Shown piece by piece: positions 56,817-64,000 of a stretch of 64,000 bases of DNA. The notes under the pieces were generated by a model. It saw only the letters and a list, made by a program, of their open reading frames with translations, made no database searches and was not told where the DNA came from. Position 1 is the first letter of the stretch. Each line of letters opens with the position of its first letter. The DNA is from Palsa-459 sp963841965 (GTDB lineage: Bacteria; Actinomycetota; Acidimicrobiia; Acidimicrobiales; RAAP-2): NCBI GenBank assembly GCA_963841965.1, contig CAWJES010000001.1:1-64000 (forward strand), read 5' to 3'. The position numbers and the translations under genes were made by a program.

Positions 56817-57868
56817 GGCACGTACCCGTCGATCTCCCGGCGAGCCCCTACGAGGTGGTCGTCGGCGATGGGGCCAGGCATGGCCTCGCCGCCCTCTTCA
56901 CGGCGCGCACGCCCAACTGCCAGGCAGCGGCGATCATCACGCAGCAGCGCATCGTTGACGAGGGCTGGCTCGAGGGCCTCGATCCGGGCGTCGCAGCCTC
57001 GCTGCACATCATCGAGGAAGGCGAGGGCGCGAAGTCGCTCGGGACCGTCGAGCGACTCTGCCGGGAACTCGTGTCCGAGGGCATCTCTCGCCGGGACGTG
57101 GTCGTCGGGTTCGGCGGCGGCGTTGTCACCGACGTCGCAGGATTCGTTGCCGCCGTGCACCTGCGGGGCGTGGCCCTCGTGCAGATCCCGTCGACGCTGC
57201 TCGGCCAGGTCGACGCGGCGATCGGCGGGAAGAACGGTGTGAACCTGCCCGAGGGGAAGAACCTCGTCGGCACGTTCCACCAGCCGGTGGGGGTCCTGTG
57301 CGACACCGCGGTGCTCACGACGCTGCCCGACCGCGAGTGGGCGAGCGGGCGGGGCGAGGTCGCCAAGTACGCGCTCTTGACCGGGGACGATGCCCAGTCC
57401 CTCGCGTCCGCGCCCGTAGCCGAGCAGGTTGCACGGTGCGCGCAGATCAAGGCCTCATTCGTCGTCGCGGACGAGCGCGAGGGGGGATCGAGGGCGCTGC
57501 TCAACTATGGCCACACCCTCGCCCACGGGATCGAGACCGTCCAGGACAGCGCCTCGCCGGTCGCGCTCCGCCATGGCGAGGCTGTTGCGGTCGGCCTCGC
57601 GTTCGCCGCCAGGCTCGCCGAACGCCTCGGACGGATCGACGCAATGCGGGTCAATGAGCACGATCGCGTCCTCCAGGCGCTCGGGCTCCCCGAGCGAATC
57701 CCGCCGGGCCTTTCCGCCGATGCGCTGCTTGCGGTGATGACGCGCGACAAGAAGGCCCACCACGCCCTGACCTTCGTGCTCGACGGCCCGGGCGGCTGCG
57801 AGGTCGTGACCCAAGTTCCCGACCGTGACGTTGTCGCTACGCTCCGTGCGATGGGCGCAGGATCGTGA
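56813..57868 (+). CDS. aroB: 3-dehydroquinate synthase
   Basis: NAD- and metal-dependent second shikimate-pathway enzyme. VGFGGGVVTDVAGFVAAVHL and GVALVQIPSTLLGQVDAAIG are the NAD-site signature, GGKNGVNLPEGKNLVGTFHQ binds substrate, and ALLNYGHTLAHGIETVQDSA and LRHGEAVAVGLAFAARLAER supply the metal-binding histidines. 351 residues, normal. A GTG start overlaps the aroK stop; the end overlaps the aroQ GTG at 57865. Confidence 0.95.
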   Translation: MRHVPVDLPASPYEVVVGDGARHGLAALFTARTPNCQAAAIITQQRIVDEGWLEGLDPGVAASLHIIEEGEGAKSLGTVERLCRELVSEGISRRDVVVGFGGGVVTDVAGFVAAVHLRGVALVQIPSTLLGQVDAAIGGKNGVNLPEGKNLVGTFHQPVGVLCDTAVLTTLPDREWASGRGEVAKYALLTGDDAQSLASAPVAEQVARCAQIKASFVVADEREGGSRALLNYGHTLAHGIETVQDSASPVALRHGEAVAVGLAFAARLAERLGRIDAMRVNEHDRVLQALGLPERIPPGLSADALLAVMTRDKKAHHALTFVLDGPGGCEVVTQVPDRDVVATLRAMGAGS

Positions 57869-58323
57869 GCCGTCACCTGCTGGTCCTCTCCGGCCCGAAC
57901 CTCTCGAAGCTGGGGGAACGCGACCCTGCGGTCTACGGCACCGTGACGCTCGACGAGTTGCTCGCAGCCACCGCGGCGGTCGCCGCAGAGCACGGGTTCG
58001 GGCTTCGCCATGTCCAGTCGAACCACGAGGGCGAGCTGATCGACGCGATCGAGCGCCGCGAATCCGGGTGCGCAGGGATCCTGGCCAACCTCGGTGCCTT
58101 CACCCACACCTCGGTCGCGCTTCACGATGCCCTCGAGACCGCGGGGATCCCGGTCGTCGAGGTGCACCTCTCCAATCCCGCGGCACGAGAGCCCTTCCGG
58201 CACACCTCGGTGATCGCCCCCGTCGTCGCGGGTTCCATCGCGGGCTTCGGGCCCCTCTCCTACGAGCTCGCGGTGCTCGCGCTGGTCAGGCTCGCGAACG
58301 GGCCCGGGGATCCCGTGGCGTAG
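57865..58323 (+). CDS. aroQ: type II 3-dehydroquinate dehydratase
   Basis: Dehydrates 3-dehydroquinate to 3-dehydroshikimate by trans elimination. LLVLSGPNLSKLGERDPAVY is the signature (usually LNGPNLNLLG), followed by YGTVTLDEL with the catalytic tyrosine, VQSNHEGELIDAIE, LANLGAFTHTSVALHDAL with the substrate-binding N, and VEVHLSNPAAREPFRHTSVI with the catalytic histidine. 152 residues, normal. The GTG start overlaps the aroB stop. SGPNLSKLG differs mildly from consensus. Confidence 0.94.
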   Translation: MSRHLLVLSGPNLSKLGERDPAVYGTVTLDELLAATAAVAAEHGFGLRHVQSNHEGELIDAIERRESGCAGILANLGAFTHTSVALHDALETAGIPVVEVHLSNPAAREPFRHTSVIAPVVAGSIAGFGPLSYELAVLALVRLANGPGDPVA

Positions 58324-58444
58324 GATCGAGCGGCCCCACCTGGGTTCGCTCATCATCTCCGGTGCAGTTCGCCGGGAGAGCCTTCCCCCGTGGCGCCCGG
58401 ACGGCCGCGCGGCTGTCTGGAAACCTGGACCAGCCCCTCGGGGC

Positions 58445-58463
58445 CCTGTGGAGTGACCACAGG
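58445..58463. repeat. hairpin in the efp leader
   Basis: CCTGTGG and CCACAGG form a perfect 7-base stem with an AGTGA loop, 22 bases before the efp ATG and just ahead of an AAAGGA ribosome site. It may end part of the aro transcripts or shape efp translation. The whole aroQ-efp gap (58324-58485) contains no other gene. Confidence 0.4.
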
Positions 58464-58485
58464 CACTAAAGGATGTGTCACAACG

Positions 58486-59049
58486 ATGGCCTCGGTGTCA
58501 ACCAACGACCTCAAGAACGGCATGAGCCTGAAGCTCGACGACGGGCTCTTCACGGTCATCGAGTTCCAGCACGTCAAGCCCGGCAAGGGGGGCGCGTTCG
58601 TCCGCACGAAGCTGCGCAACGTTCGGACCGGTGCGGTGATCGAGCGCACCTACCGTTCCGCTGAGACGCTCGAGCAGGCCATCATCGACAAGCGCGACAT
58701 GAGCTTCCTCTACCGCGACGGCGACGACTACGTCTTCATGGATCAGACGACCTACGACCAGCTGACGGTGACCAGGTCGGCCCTGGGGGACGCGGCCGAG
58801 TACCTGCGCGAGGGCGGCGAGGCGAACGTGCAGATGCACGACGGCGAGGTCGTCGGCATCGATCTCCCGGCCTCCGTCGAGCTCGTCGTTTCCGAGACCG
58901 AGCCGGGCTTCCAGGGGGACCGTGTCTCGGGCGCGCGCAAGCCGGCGACGCTCGAGACGGGCCTCGTCGTCCAGGTCCCGCTGTTCGTGAACGCTGGGGA
59001 GTCGATCAAGGTGGACACCCGCACCGGCGAGTATCTGACGCGGGCGTGA
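58486..59049 (+). CDS. efp: elongation factor P
   Basis: EF-P rescues ribosomes stalled at proline runs. Domain I has LKNGMSLKLDDGLFTVIEFQ and HVKPGKGGAFVRTKLRNVRT, whose loop lysine (in PGKGG) is the tip residue that may be modified. Domain II has YRDGDDYVFMDQTTYDQLTV, and domain III the family signature GARKPATLETGLVVQVPLFV and DTRTGEYLTRA. 187 residues, intact. ATG 58486 is preceded by AAAGGA. The nusB GTG overlaps its stop. Confidence 0.96.
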   Translation: MASVSTNDLKNGMSLKLDDGLFTVIEFQHVKPGKGGAFVRTKLRNVRTGAVIERTYRSAETLEQAIIDKRDMSFLYRDGDDYVFMDQTTYDQLTVTRSALGDAAEYLREGGEANVQMHDGEVVGIDLPASVELVVSETEPGFQGDRVSGARKPATLETGLVVQVPLFVNAGESIKVDTRTGEYLTRA

Positions 59050-59450
59050 CGGGACGAGCCGGCGACGCCCGACATCGGGCGCGCGAACGCGCACTCGAGA
59101 TCCTCTACGAGGCGTCGATCAAGCAGGTGGCGCCCCACGAGGTCGTCGCCGCGCTGCCGAGCGCTCCCGATGAGTTCGTCGTCGGGCTGGTCGCCAACGC
59201 CGAGAGCCACCGCGACGAGGCGGAGGAGGCCATCCGCACCGCCGCGACGGATTGGCCGCTCGAGCGGCTTGCGATCATCGACAGGCTCGTGATGGTGCTC
59301 GCCATCGGCGAGCTGCTGAGCGAGGACCCACCGCCCGACGCGGTCGTCCTCGACGAGGCCGTGGAGCTGGCCAAGACCTTCTCGACGGACGCCTCGCCGC
59401 GGTTCGTGAACGGGGTCCTCGCCGCCGTCCTGCCTGGGCTCGCGCGGTGA
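59046..59450 (+). CDS. nusB: transcription antitermination factor NusB
   Basis: NusB with NusE (ribosomal protein S10) binds boxA RNA in rRNA antitermination. DARHRARERALEILYEASIK is the arginine-rich N-terminal helix that begins the RNA-binding face; RLAIIDRLVMVLAIGELLSE and VVLDEAVELAKTFSTDASPR then FVNGVLAAVL form the conserved C-terminal helices. 134 residues, normal. A GTG start overlaps the efp stop. The efp-nusB pair is typical of many Gram-positive genomes. Confidence 0.93.
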   Translation: MTGRAGDARHRARERALEILYEASIKQVAPHEVVAALPSAPDEFVVGLVANAESHRDEAEEAIRTAATDWPLERLAIIDRLVMVLAIGELLSEDPPPDAVVLDEAVELAKTFSTDASPRFVNGVLAAVLPGLAR

Positions 59451-59513
59451 GGAGGGACTAGGCATGAGCTTGCTGGAGAGGCATCCCTTCGAACGCCATC
59501 CTGGAGGCCCGCT

Positions 59514-61340
59514 ATGAACATGGGAAGGCCGGTGCCGTACGACGATCCGTATGTCGTCTCCCTCTTCCACACGGCGCTGCGCAACCAGCTGCTGATCATT
59601 CTGCTCATCACGGTCGCCGGCGTCCTGCTCTGGACCGCGTGGAAGTTGCTCACGGACTCGCGCGCTTCCGCCGGCGCCGGCGAGGACGCATCGCCCGCCC
59701 TGCAGCGCGCCGAGCCGGCCGCTCGGGCGGTGCTCCGCTACGGGTTCGGCGCGCTCTGGCTGCTCGACGGGCTGCTGCAACTTCAGGGGGCGATGCCCCT
59801 GGGCCTCGCGAACGGGGTCGTGGCGCCGGCGGCGACGGGTTCACCGCAGTGGCTCGTCAACCTGGTCGGGGCCGGCATCGGGATCTGGAACCGCCACCCC
59901 GTGCCGATGGCCGCCGCGACCGCCTGGATCCAGCTCGGCATCGGGGTCCTGCTGATCCTCGCGAGCTCGCACCGCTGGAGCGCCATCGCCGGCCTCGTGG
60001 CCGGCGGATGGGGCCTCGGCATCTGGCTGTTCGGCAACGCCGCGGGCGGTATCCTCGCGCCGGCAGCCAGTTTCCTCTTTGGGCAGCCCGGGGCGGTCCT
60101 CTTCTACGCGATCGCCGGCTTCCTCCTGGTCTCCAACGAGCGGATCTTCAACGGAACCGCAGGCAAGTGGATCGTGCGCGGGATGGGCGTCGTCGCCCTC
60201 TACGGGGCGATCATCCAGGCCGTCCCGCACTACGGGTTCTGGGCGAAGGGCACGAGCGGCCCGCTGTCCGCGATGCTCCTGCAGATGTCGCCGGGTTCGC
60301 CGGGCGTCCTGCTCTCGAACCCGGCTTGGTTCTCGAGCTGGCTCACGGGCGTTGCGCATTTCGCCGCGACCAACGCCGTGCTCGTCAACGTCGTCATCAT
60401 CGCGTGGCTCGCGGTGACCGCCGCCTTCCTGCTGAGCGGTCGGACGCGCCTGATCTCGATCGGCTTCGTGCTTTTCGCGATCTTCGCCGTGCTCGACTGG
60501 GTCTTCGTCCAGGACTTCGGCTTCCTCGGCGGACTGGGGACGGATCCGAACTCCATGATGCCCATGACCCTCCTGCTCGCTGCGGGCGTCGTCGACATCC
60601 GCCGGGCCGCGGCCTCCGCTGCGGGGGGCTCCGACCTGCCGGTCCCCGAGGAGCAGGAGGAGCCGGCGTCCGCGCCGAGGCGTAAGGACCGCGAGCTGTC
60701 ACCCTGGCGGGTCCCGTTCGTCGCCCTGGGGGTCGCGGCGATCCTCGTCGCTGTCGTGCCGATGACCGCGTCAGCCCTGAACTCCCAGGCGGACACGACG
60801 CAGTACATCGCCGAGAACGGCCCGCCGCAGTACACGACCGCGCCGGCGCCGGGGTTCAGCCTCGTCAACCAGCACAAACAGATCGTGTCGCTGTCCGGAC
60901 AGCGGGGCCGGGTCGTCGTGCTGACGTTCCTGGACCCGAGGTGCTGGACGGACTGCCCGATCATCGCGAGCGAGATGCAGGTGGTGCAGCAGATGGTCGG
61001 CGTGCACGAGCCGGTTACCTTCATCAGCGTGGCGGCGAACCCGGTGCACTACGCGATCCCGGACCTGTGGACCTTCATTCGCAAGCACGGGCTCGGAACG
61101 ATGCCTAACTTTGACTACGTGACGGGGACCCTGCGCCAGCTCCAGACGGTGTGGAACGACTATGGCATCCAGGTCTCGCTTCCCAAGGGGGCACTCATGT
61201 CGATCCATACTGACGCGGCGTACGTGATCGACCAGCAGGGCCGGATCCGCACGATCATCCCTGACGATCCCAACGGGGGGTGGGCGGGGGAGTCCTCAAC
61301 GATCGGCGTCTTCACGACCGCGGTGCAGAAGCTGCTCTGA
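59514..61340 (+). CDS. membrane protein fused to SCO1/SenC copper-chaperone domain
   Basis: 608 residues. A first helix (LLIILLITVAGVLLWTAWKL) precedes about eight further helices (residues about 75-360, for example YGFGALWLLDGLLQLQGAMP, LFYAIAGFLLVSNERIF, IGFVLFAIFAVLDWVFVQDF). After an acidic linker and another helix (VPFVALGVAAILVAVVPMTA), residues about 440-608 form a thioredoxin-fold SCO domain: FSLVNQHKQIVSLSGQRGRV, then VLTFLDPRCWTDCPIIASEM with the Cu-binding C-x3-C and later LMSIHTDAAYVIDQQGRI with the expected histidine. SCO proteins deliver copper to the CuA site of cytochrome oxidase; ctaG and ctaC follow. The long membrane module joined to SCO is unusual; its own role is unknown. 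Confidence 0.85.
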   Translation: MNMGRPVPYDDPYVVSLFHTALRNQLLIILLITVAGVLLWTAWKLLTDSRASAGAGEDASPALQRAEPAARAVLRYGFGALWLLDGLLQLQGAMPLGLANGVVAPAATGSPQWLVNLVGAGIGIWNRHPVPMAAATAWIQLGIGVLLILASSHRWSAIAGLVAGGWGLGIWLFGNAAGGILAPAASFLFGQPGAVLFYAIAGFLLVSNERIFNGTAGKWIVRGMGVVALYGAIIQAVPHYGFWAKGTSGPLSAMLLQMSPGSPGVLLSNPAWFSSWLTGVAHFAATNAVLVNVVIIAWLAVTAAFLLSGRTRLISIGFVLFAIFAVLDWVFVQDFGFLGGLGTDPNSMMPMTLLLAAGVVDIRRAAASAAGGSDLPVPEEQEEPASAPRRKDRELSPWRVPFVALGVAAILVAVVPMTASALNSQADTTQYIAENGPPQYTTAPAPGFSLVNQHKQIVSLSGQRGRVVVLTFLDPRCWTDCPIIASEMQVVQQMVGVHEPVTFISVAANPVHYAIPDLWTFIRKHGLGTMPNFDYVTGTLRQLQTVWNDYGIQVSLPKGALMSIHTDAAYVIDQQGRIRTIIPDDPNGGWAGESSTIGVFTTAVQKLL

Positions 61341-62249
61341 GTGGGCGTGCTGACCTCTCACTGGACGTTTTCCCCGCTGGCGGTGGTCGCCATCGTGGCA
61401 CTTTGCTTCCACGAGGTCGGCTGCGCACGGCTCAGGGCTCGCACCGCCGAGCACAGGCCGCGCCGCGTCGCTCGGGCGTGGCTCTTCCGCACGGGCATCG
61501 CCGCGGTCATCCTCGCCTCAGCGTCGCCGCTCGCGTGGTGGGGAATGCAGCGCCTGACGGTGCACATGATCTGCCACGTCATCTTGATGTGCTTCGCGCC
61601 CGTCGCGCTCGTCGGAGGCGGTCCCGTCGTGCCGATGTGCTTCGCGCTGCCCGTCGGGCCCCGGCGCGCGGTGGTGCGTGCCATCGCCCAGGGGAGCGCC
61701 TTCGCCCCCCTGCGGCGCTTCTGGGGATGGTGCACGACCCCGATCGTCGGCTTTCTCGCGCTCAACGTCACCATGGTCGTCTGGCACGTCCCGGCGCTCT
61801 TCAACTGGGCGATGCTCAACCTCTGGGTGCACAGCTGGGTGATGGAGCCGTCCTTCCTGATCGCCGGGATCCTGTTCTGGCGCTCCATCGCACCCTCGCA
61901 CCCGTTCGCCCCGAGGGCCCGGCTGCGAACGCAGCTGATCATGGTGCTGGCGACCAACTTCGAGATGCTGGTTCTCGCACTCTCGATGTCGATCTTCACG
62001 AACCATGCCTGGTACTCGTCGATGACCTCCATGGCAGGCATGGCGGGGATGCAAATGGCGCCCCTCGTCGGGAACCCGTTCGGGAATCAGCAGGCAGCCG
62101 CGGCGATCCTCTGGATCTGCGGCGACTTCTGGGCGCTCCCCGCTGTCATCGTCATCATCCAGCGGTTGATCGCGAGGGACGGCTCGCCGTTCGCGTTCAT
62201 CGAGCGCAGGTTCGAGCCCGCCGGCGAGGTCGAGACGGCGGTCCGCTAG
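61341..62249 (+). CDS. ctaG: CtaG-type cytochrome c oxidase assembly protein
   Basis: 302 residues with about seven helices. HMICHVILMCFAPVALVGGG, VVWHVPALFNWAMLNLWVHS and MEPSFLIAGILFWRSIAPSH are the caa3-type CtaG (YppD/CtaG_Bacillus) blocks rich in His and Met; the region TSMAGMAGMQMAPLVGNPFG is methionine-rich and could bind copper. The protein is needed for caa3 oxidase assembly in Bacillus. It follows directly on the SCO fusion gene (TGA 61338-61340, GTG 61341), so the pair is cotranscribed. Confidence 0.87.
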   Translation: MGVLTSHWTFSPLAVVAIVALCFHEVGCARLRARTAEHRPRRVARAWLFRTGIAAVILASASPLAWWGMQRLTVHMICHVILMCFAPVALVGGGPVVPMCFALPVGPRRAVVRAIAQGSAFAPLRRFWGWCTTPIVGFLALNVTMVVWHVPALFNWAMLNLWVHSWVMEPSFLIAGILFWRSIAPSHPFAPRARLRTQLIMVLATNFEMLVLALSMSIFTNHAWYSSMTSMAGMAGMQMAPLVGNPFGNQQAAAAILWICGDFWALPAVIVIIQRLIARDGSPFAFIERRFEPAGEVETAVR

Positions 62250-62252
62250 CTG

Positions 62253-62585
62253 CTAATCGGGCAGGCGCTCCGAGCGGTTCGTGCCCTCGCTCGCGTGCAG
62301 CTGCGCGAGGTACCGGTTCCATGCGGCGAGCGCCTCATCGTCCTCGGGCTTGACCTCCGGCGGCTTCACGACGACCTCGCCGCGCTCCTCGCGGAGCATC
62401 CTGCGCCCCATGTAGACGGCATAGGCGAGCAGCAGGGGCCACTCCACGACGTAGGCCCAGCTGAGCAGGTTCCCGTCGATCGCACGCCAGGTCTCGAACG
62501 AGAACGCGGACACGCAGATCACTATCGCGAGGGCGAGCCCCACGTAGATCCTGAACACCTTGGGCTCGGTCCCTAGCTCGGCCAC
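62253..62585 (-). CDS. small two-helix membrane protein
   Basis: 110 codons, intact. Two hydrophobic segments (IYVGLALAIVICVSAFSFET and LLSWAYVVEWPLLLAYAVYM) are followed by a basic and acidic C-terminus with DDEALAAWNRYLAQLHASEG, a tail shape often seen on small actinobacterial membrane proteins near oxidase genes. No functional domain. It converges on ctaG, four bases between ends, and diverges from the cupredoxin gene. An oxidase-associated role is only positional. Confidence 0.68.
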   Translation of the reverse strand: MAELGTEPKVFRIYVGLALAIVICVSAFSFETWRAIDGNLLSWAYVVEWPLLLAYAVYMGRRMLREERGEVVVKPPEVKPEDDEALAAWNRYLAQLHASEGTNRSERLPD

Positions 62586-62698
62586 CTCTCGATGCTACGG
62601 AACGCAGGGTCGAGAGGACAGGCGAGGGGATGCTGGCGCCTAGGGAACATTTAGGGCAGACTGCTGCCGGGTCACACCGAGGCACGAGGGGGAACTAG

Positions 62699-63400
62699 GT
62701 GGGGAGCAATACCGGACGAGCCCTAGTGGGCGCCGCCGCGACGGTTGTCGTCGGAGGAGCGCTCATTGCGGCTATCGCCTTCGGGGTTGCGTCAGCGGCT
62801 CCCAAGCAGCCAGTCCTGCAGGCAACGCCAGCGGGGACGATCGTTGTGGCGGGGAAGACGCTTCCCCACTACACGCTGAACCTCGCGACCTATCCGGATT
62901 CGCTGCAGGGCGTGCACGGCGCGAGTGGCGGCGCGCACCCTGACTGGGTGACCTACTCCAACAACAACCTCTCGGCCCCACCCAACAGTGCGGTCACCGT
63001 CACGGTGAAGCAGTACGACACGGGCGGCACCCCGAACAACACGTTCTTCGCCAACGTGATCGGCACCGTCGGCGGCACCGAGACCGTCAACGGCAAGGCC
63101 ATCACATCGATCGACCCGAACAACGTCGGCCACACGTTCACCCTGCGGGGCATCCCAGAGAACGGGCAGGAGTTCTTCCTGAACGCGCCGTTCCCGGCGC
63201 AGTCTTCGTCCGCCCCCAACGTCGTGAACATCGGCAAGGGCTCCTACCCCAAGCCGATTGTCGTCACCTTCACCTTCGTCACGCCCGCCAATGGCGTGTA
63301 CCAGTGGAACTGCGAGTTTCCTTGCGGGGACTCAGTCGCGGGCTTCGGCGGCGCGATGAGCACCTTCGGGTACATGTCCGGAACGCTGACGGTCGGGTGA
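62699..63400 (+). CDS. exported cupredoxin-domain protein
   Basis: 233 residues from GTG 62699. An N-terminal hydrophobic signal or anchor (ALVGAAATVVVGGALIAAIA) precedes a beta-barrel: SAVTVTVKQYDTGGTPNN, NNVGHTFTLRGIPENG with a likely copper-binding histidine, and NGVYQWNCEFPCGDSVAG then FGGAMSTFGYMSGTLTVG. The C-x3-C followed by M resembles the CuA loop of oxidase subunit II, but the usual second histidine (CGxxH) is missing. A mononuclear or altered copper site is therefore likely. Eight bases before ctaC. Possibly an electron carrier or a second CuA-like subunit. Confidence 0.78.
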   Translation: MGSNTGRALVGAAATVVVGGALIAAIAFGVASAAPKQPVLQATPAGTIVVAGKTLPHYTLNLATYPDSLQGVHGASGGAHPDWVTYSNNNLSAPPNSAVTVTVKQYDTGGTPNNTFFANVIGTVGGTETVNGKAITSIDPNNVGHTFTLRGIPENGQEFFLNAPFPAQSSSAPNVVNIGKGSYPKPIVVTFTFVTPANGVYQWNCEFPCGDSVAGFGGAMSTFGYMSGTLTVG

Positions 63401-63407
63401 GGAACTC

Positions 63408-64000
63408 ATGAACCAGGAATACACGCCCATGACGCTCAAGCGAGAGCACCGGGAGATCTTCCTCGCCTGGGCGGTCATCACCATCGCTGGCGTCCTCGTC
63501 GGGATCTACGTGATCCCGTGGCTCATGCCGCAGCCTGCATCGAACACGATGCACCTCGTGATCATCACGATGCAGACCTTCACGATCGCCGCGGCACCTG
63601 TCGCCGGGCTGGTGTACGCCGTCGCGTTCTACGCGCTGCATCACTGGCGCCATCCAGGCACCGATGAGCCGCCGCCCGACGGCCCGCCGTTGCGGGGGAA
63701 CACCTGGGTGGCCGGCGTGTGGCTGGTCACGAGCGCGCTGCTGTGCACGTTCCTGCTCGTCTGGGGTCTCGCAGCCCTTGCGGCCGACGACTCAGGAGCC
63801 GCCAGCGCGAAGCTCACGGTCGACGTGACGGGCCAGCAGTGGGTCTGGTCGTTCCACTACCCGGGCACCGAAGTGTCCACGCCGATCCTCTACCTGCCGG
63901 AGGGCAAGACGGTGACTTTCGACGTCACCAGCAAGGACGTCGTCCACGGGTTCTGGATCGTCCAGATGGGGATCAAGGTCGACGCGAACCCGGGCGTGAT
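63408..64000 (+). CDS. ctaC: cytochrome c oxidase subunit II, 3' end outside window
   Basis: Starts ATG 63408, eight bases after the cupredoxin gene. Two N-terminal helices (EIFLAWAVITIAGVLVGIYV and VWLVTSALLCTFLLVWGLAA, with another segment between) are followed by the periplasmic cupredoxin domain: VDVTGQQWVWSFHYPGTEVS and VVHGFWIVQMGIKVDANPGV, where the conserved histidine is the first CuA ligand. The remaining CuA loop lies beyond 64,000. This subunit takes electrons from cytochrome c. An odd three-helix N-terminus and the neighbouring cupredoxin suggest a variant oxidase; the large catalytic subunit should follow. Confidence 0.88.
   Translation, partial: MNQEYTPMTLKREHREIFLAWAVITIAGVLVGIYVIPWLMPQPASNTMHLVIITMQTFTIAAAPVAGLVYAVAFYALHHWRHPGTDEPPPDGPPLRGNTWVAGVWLVTSALLCTFLLVWGLAALAADDSGAASAKLTVDVTGQQWVWSFHYPGTEVSTPILYLPEGKTVTFDVTSKDVVHGFWIVQMGIKVDANPGV

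Noticed and set aside
1..64000. CRISPR arrays, rRNA and tRNA genes
   Set aside because: I saw no regularly spaced direct repeats, no rRNA core sequence and no convincing cloverleaf on either strand; a short tRNA could be missed without a search program.

Overview
This window is almost certainly two genomes joined at about 28,290. The left 28.3 kb looks like a hydrogenotrophic methanogen, probably Methanomicrobiales. It has a DUF2115 gene, a beta-RFAP-synthase-like GHMP protein (methanopterin branch), DUF2148, PEGA surface proteins, archaeal GTGATC-type ribosome sites, poly-T terminators and moderate GC. The right 35.7 kb is much more GC-rich and looks like an actinobacterium-like aerobe. Its evidence is the order aroC-aroK-aroB-aroQ-efp-nusB, a menaquinone cluster, twin-arginine and lipobox proteins, and haem-copper oxidase genes. 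At the join, a nudC gene runs in mid-codon into the 3' part of dnaE. Taxon names are inferences from gene content.

Left arm, in order: a broken siroheme (sulfite/nitrite reductase-like) gene; DUF2115; the branched-chain operon cimA/leuA-ilvB-ilvN; a lactate-permease-family gene divergent from an FAD oxidoreductase and a glycosyltransferase, with a 17-bp palindrome between; a PaaI thioesterase, DUF2148 and a GHMP enzyme; DedA; two PEGA-type surface proteins flanking small GGCTCTGT-ended elements; a methyltransferase; an operon of an Nramp-related transporter, a small membrane protein and a PRC-MgtE_N-CBS protein; serS; two more cell-envelope proteins; cooS-cooC; a transglutaminase-like lipoprotein; and nudC. 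Nearly every long gene here carries one or more single-base frameshifts, several in homopolymers, and rejoining the frames restores family-typical proteins. I therefore treat them as sequence errors, not decay, and give whole-gene coordinates.

Right arm, in order: dnaE 3' part; a PaiB-like flavin protein; a bicovalent-FAD oxidase; two uncharacterised genes; a YyaL-type thioredoxin/glycosidase-fold protein; two large secreted repeat proteins (7 cysteine-paired repeats plus Fn3, and 14 repeats of about 44 residues); LysE; a DUF885 protein; an SDR; menE, an HD phosphohydrolase, menB, menA, menH, menD; ccdA; tyrS, a lipoprotein and a flavin reductase; small genes; nfu; the tightly overlapping shikimate-efp-nusB operon; and a respiratory block (membrane-SCO fusion, ctaG, a small membrane protein, a cupredoxin, and ctaC running off the end). 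Menaquinone synthesis, CcdA, SCO, CtaG and CtaC together point to an aerobic chain ending in a haem-copper oxidase. Only three probable frameshifts were seen in this arm.

The observations I rate highest are the artificial join; the Nramp/MgtE_N-CBS operon, which may be a gated Mg2+ uptake system built from separate proteins; the CX2C D-cluster motif of CooS; the 14-repeat double-propeller candidate; the membrane-SCO fusion; and menH/menD start codons only two bases apart. No rRNA, tRNA or CRISPR array was recognised.
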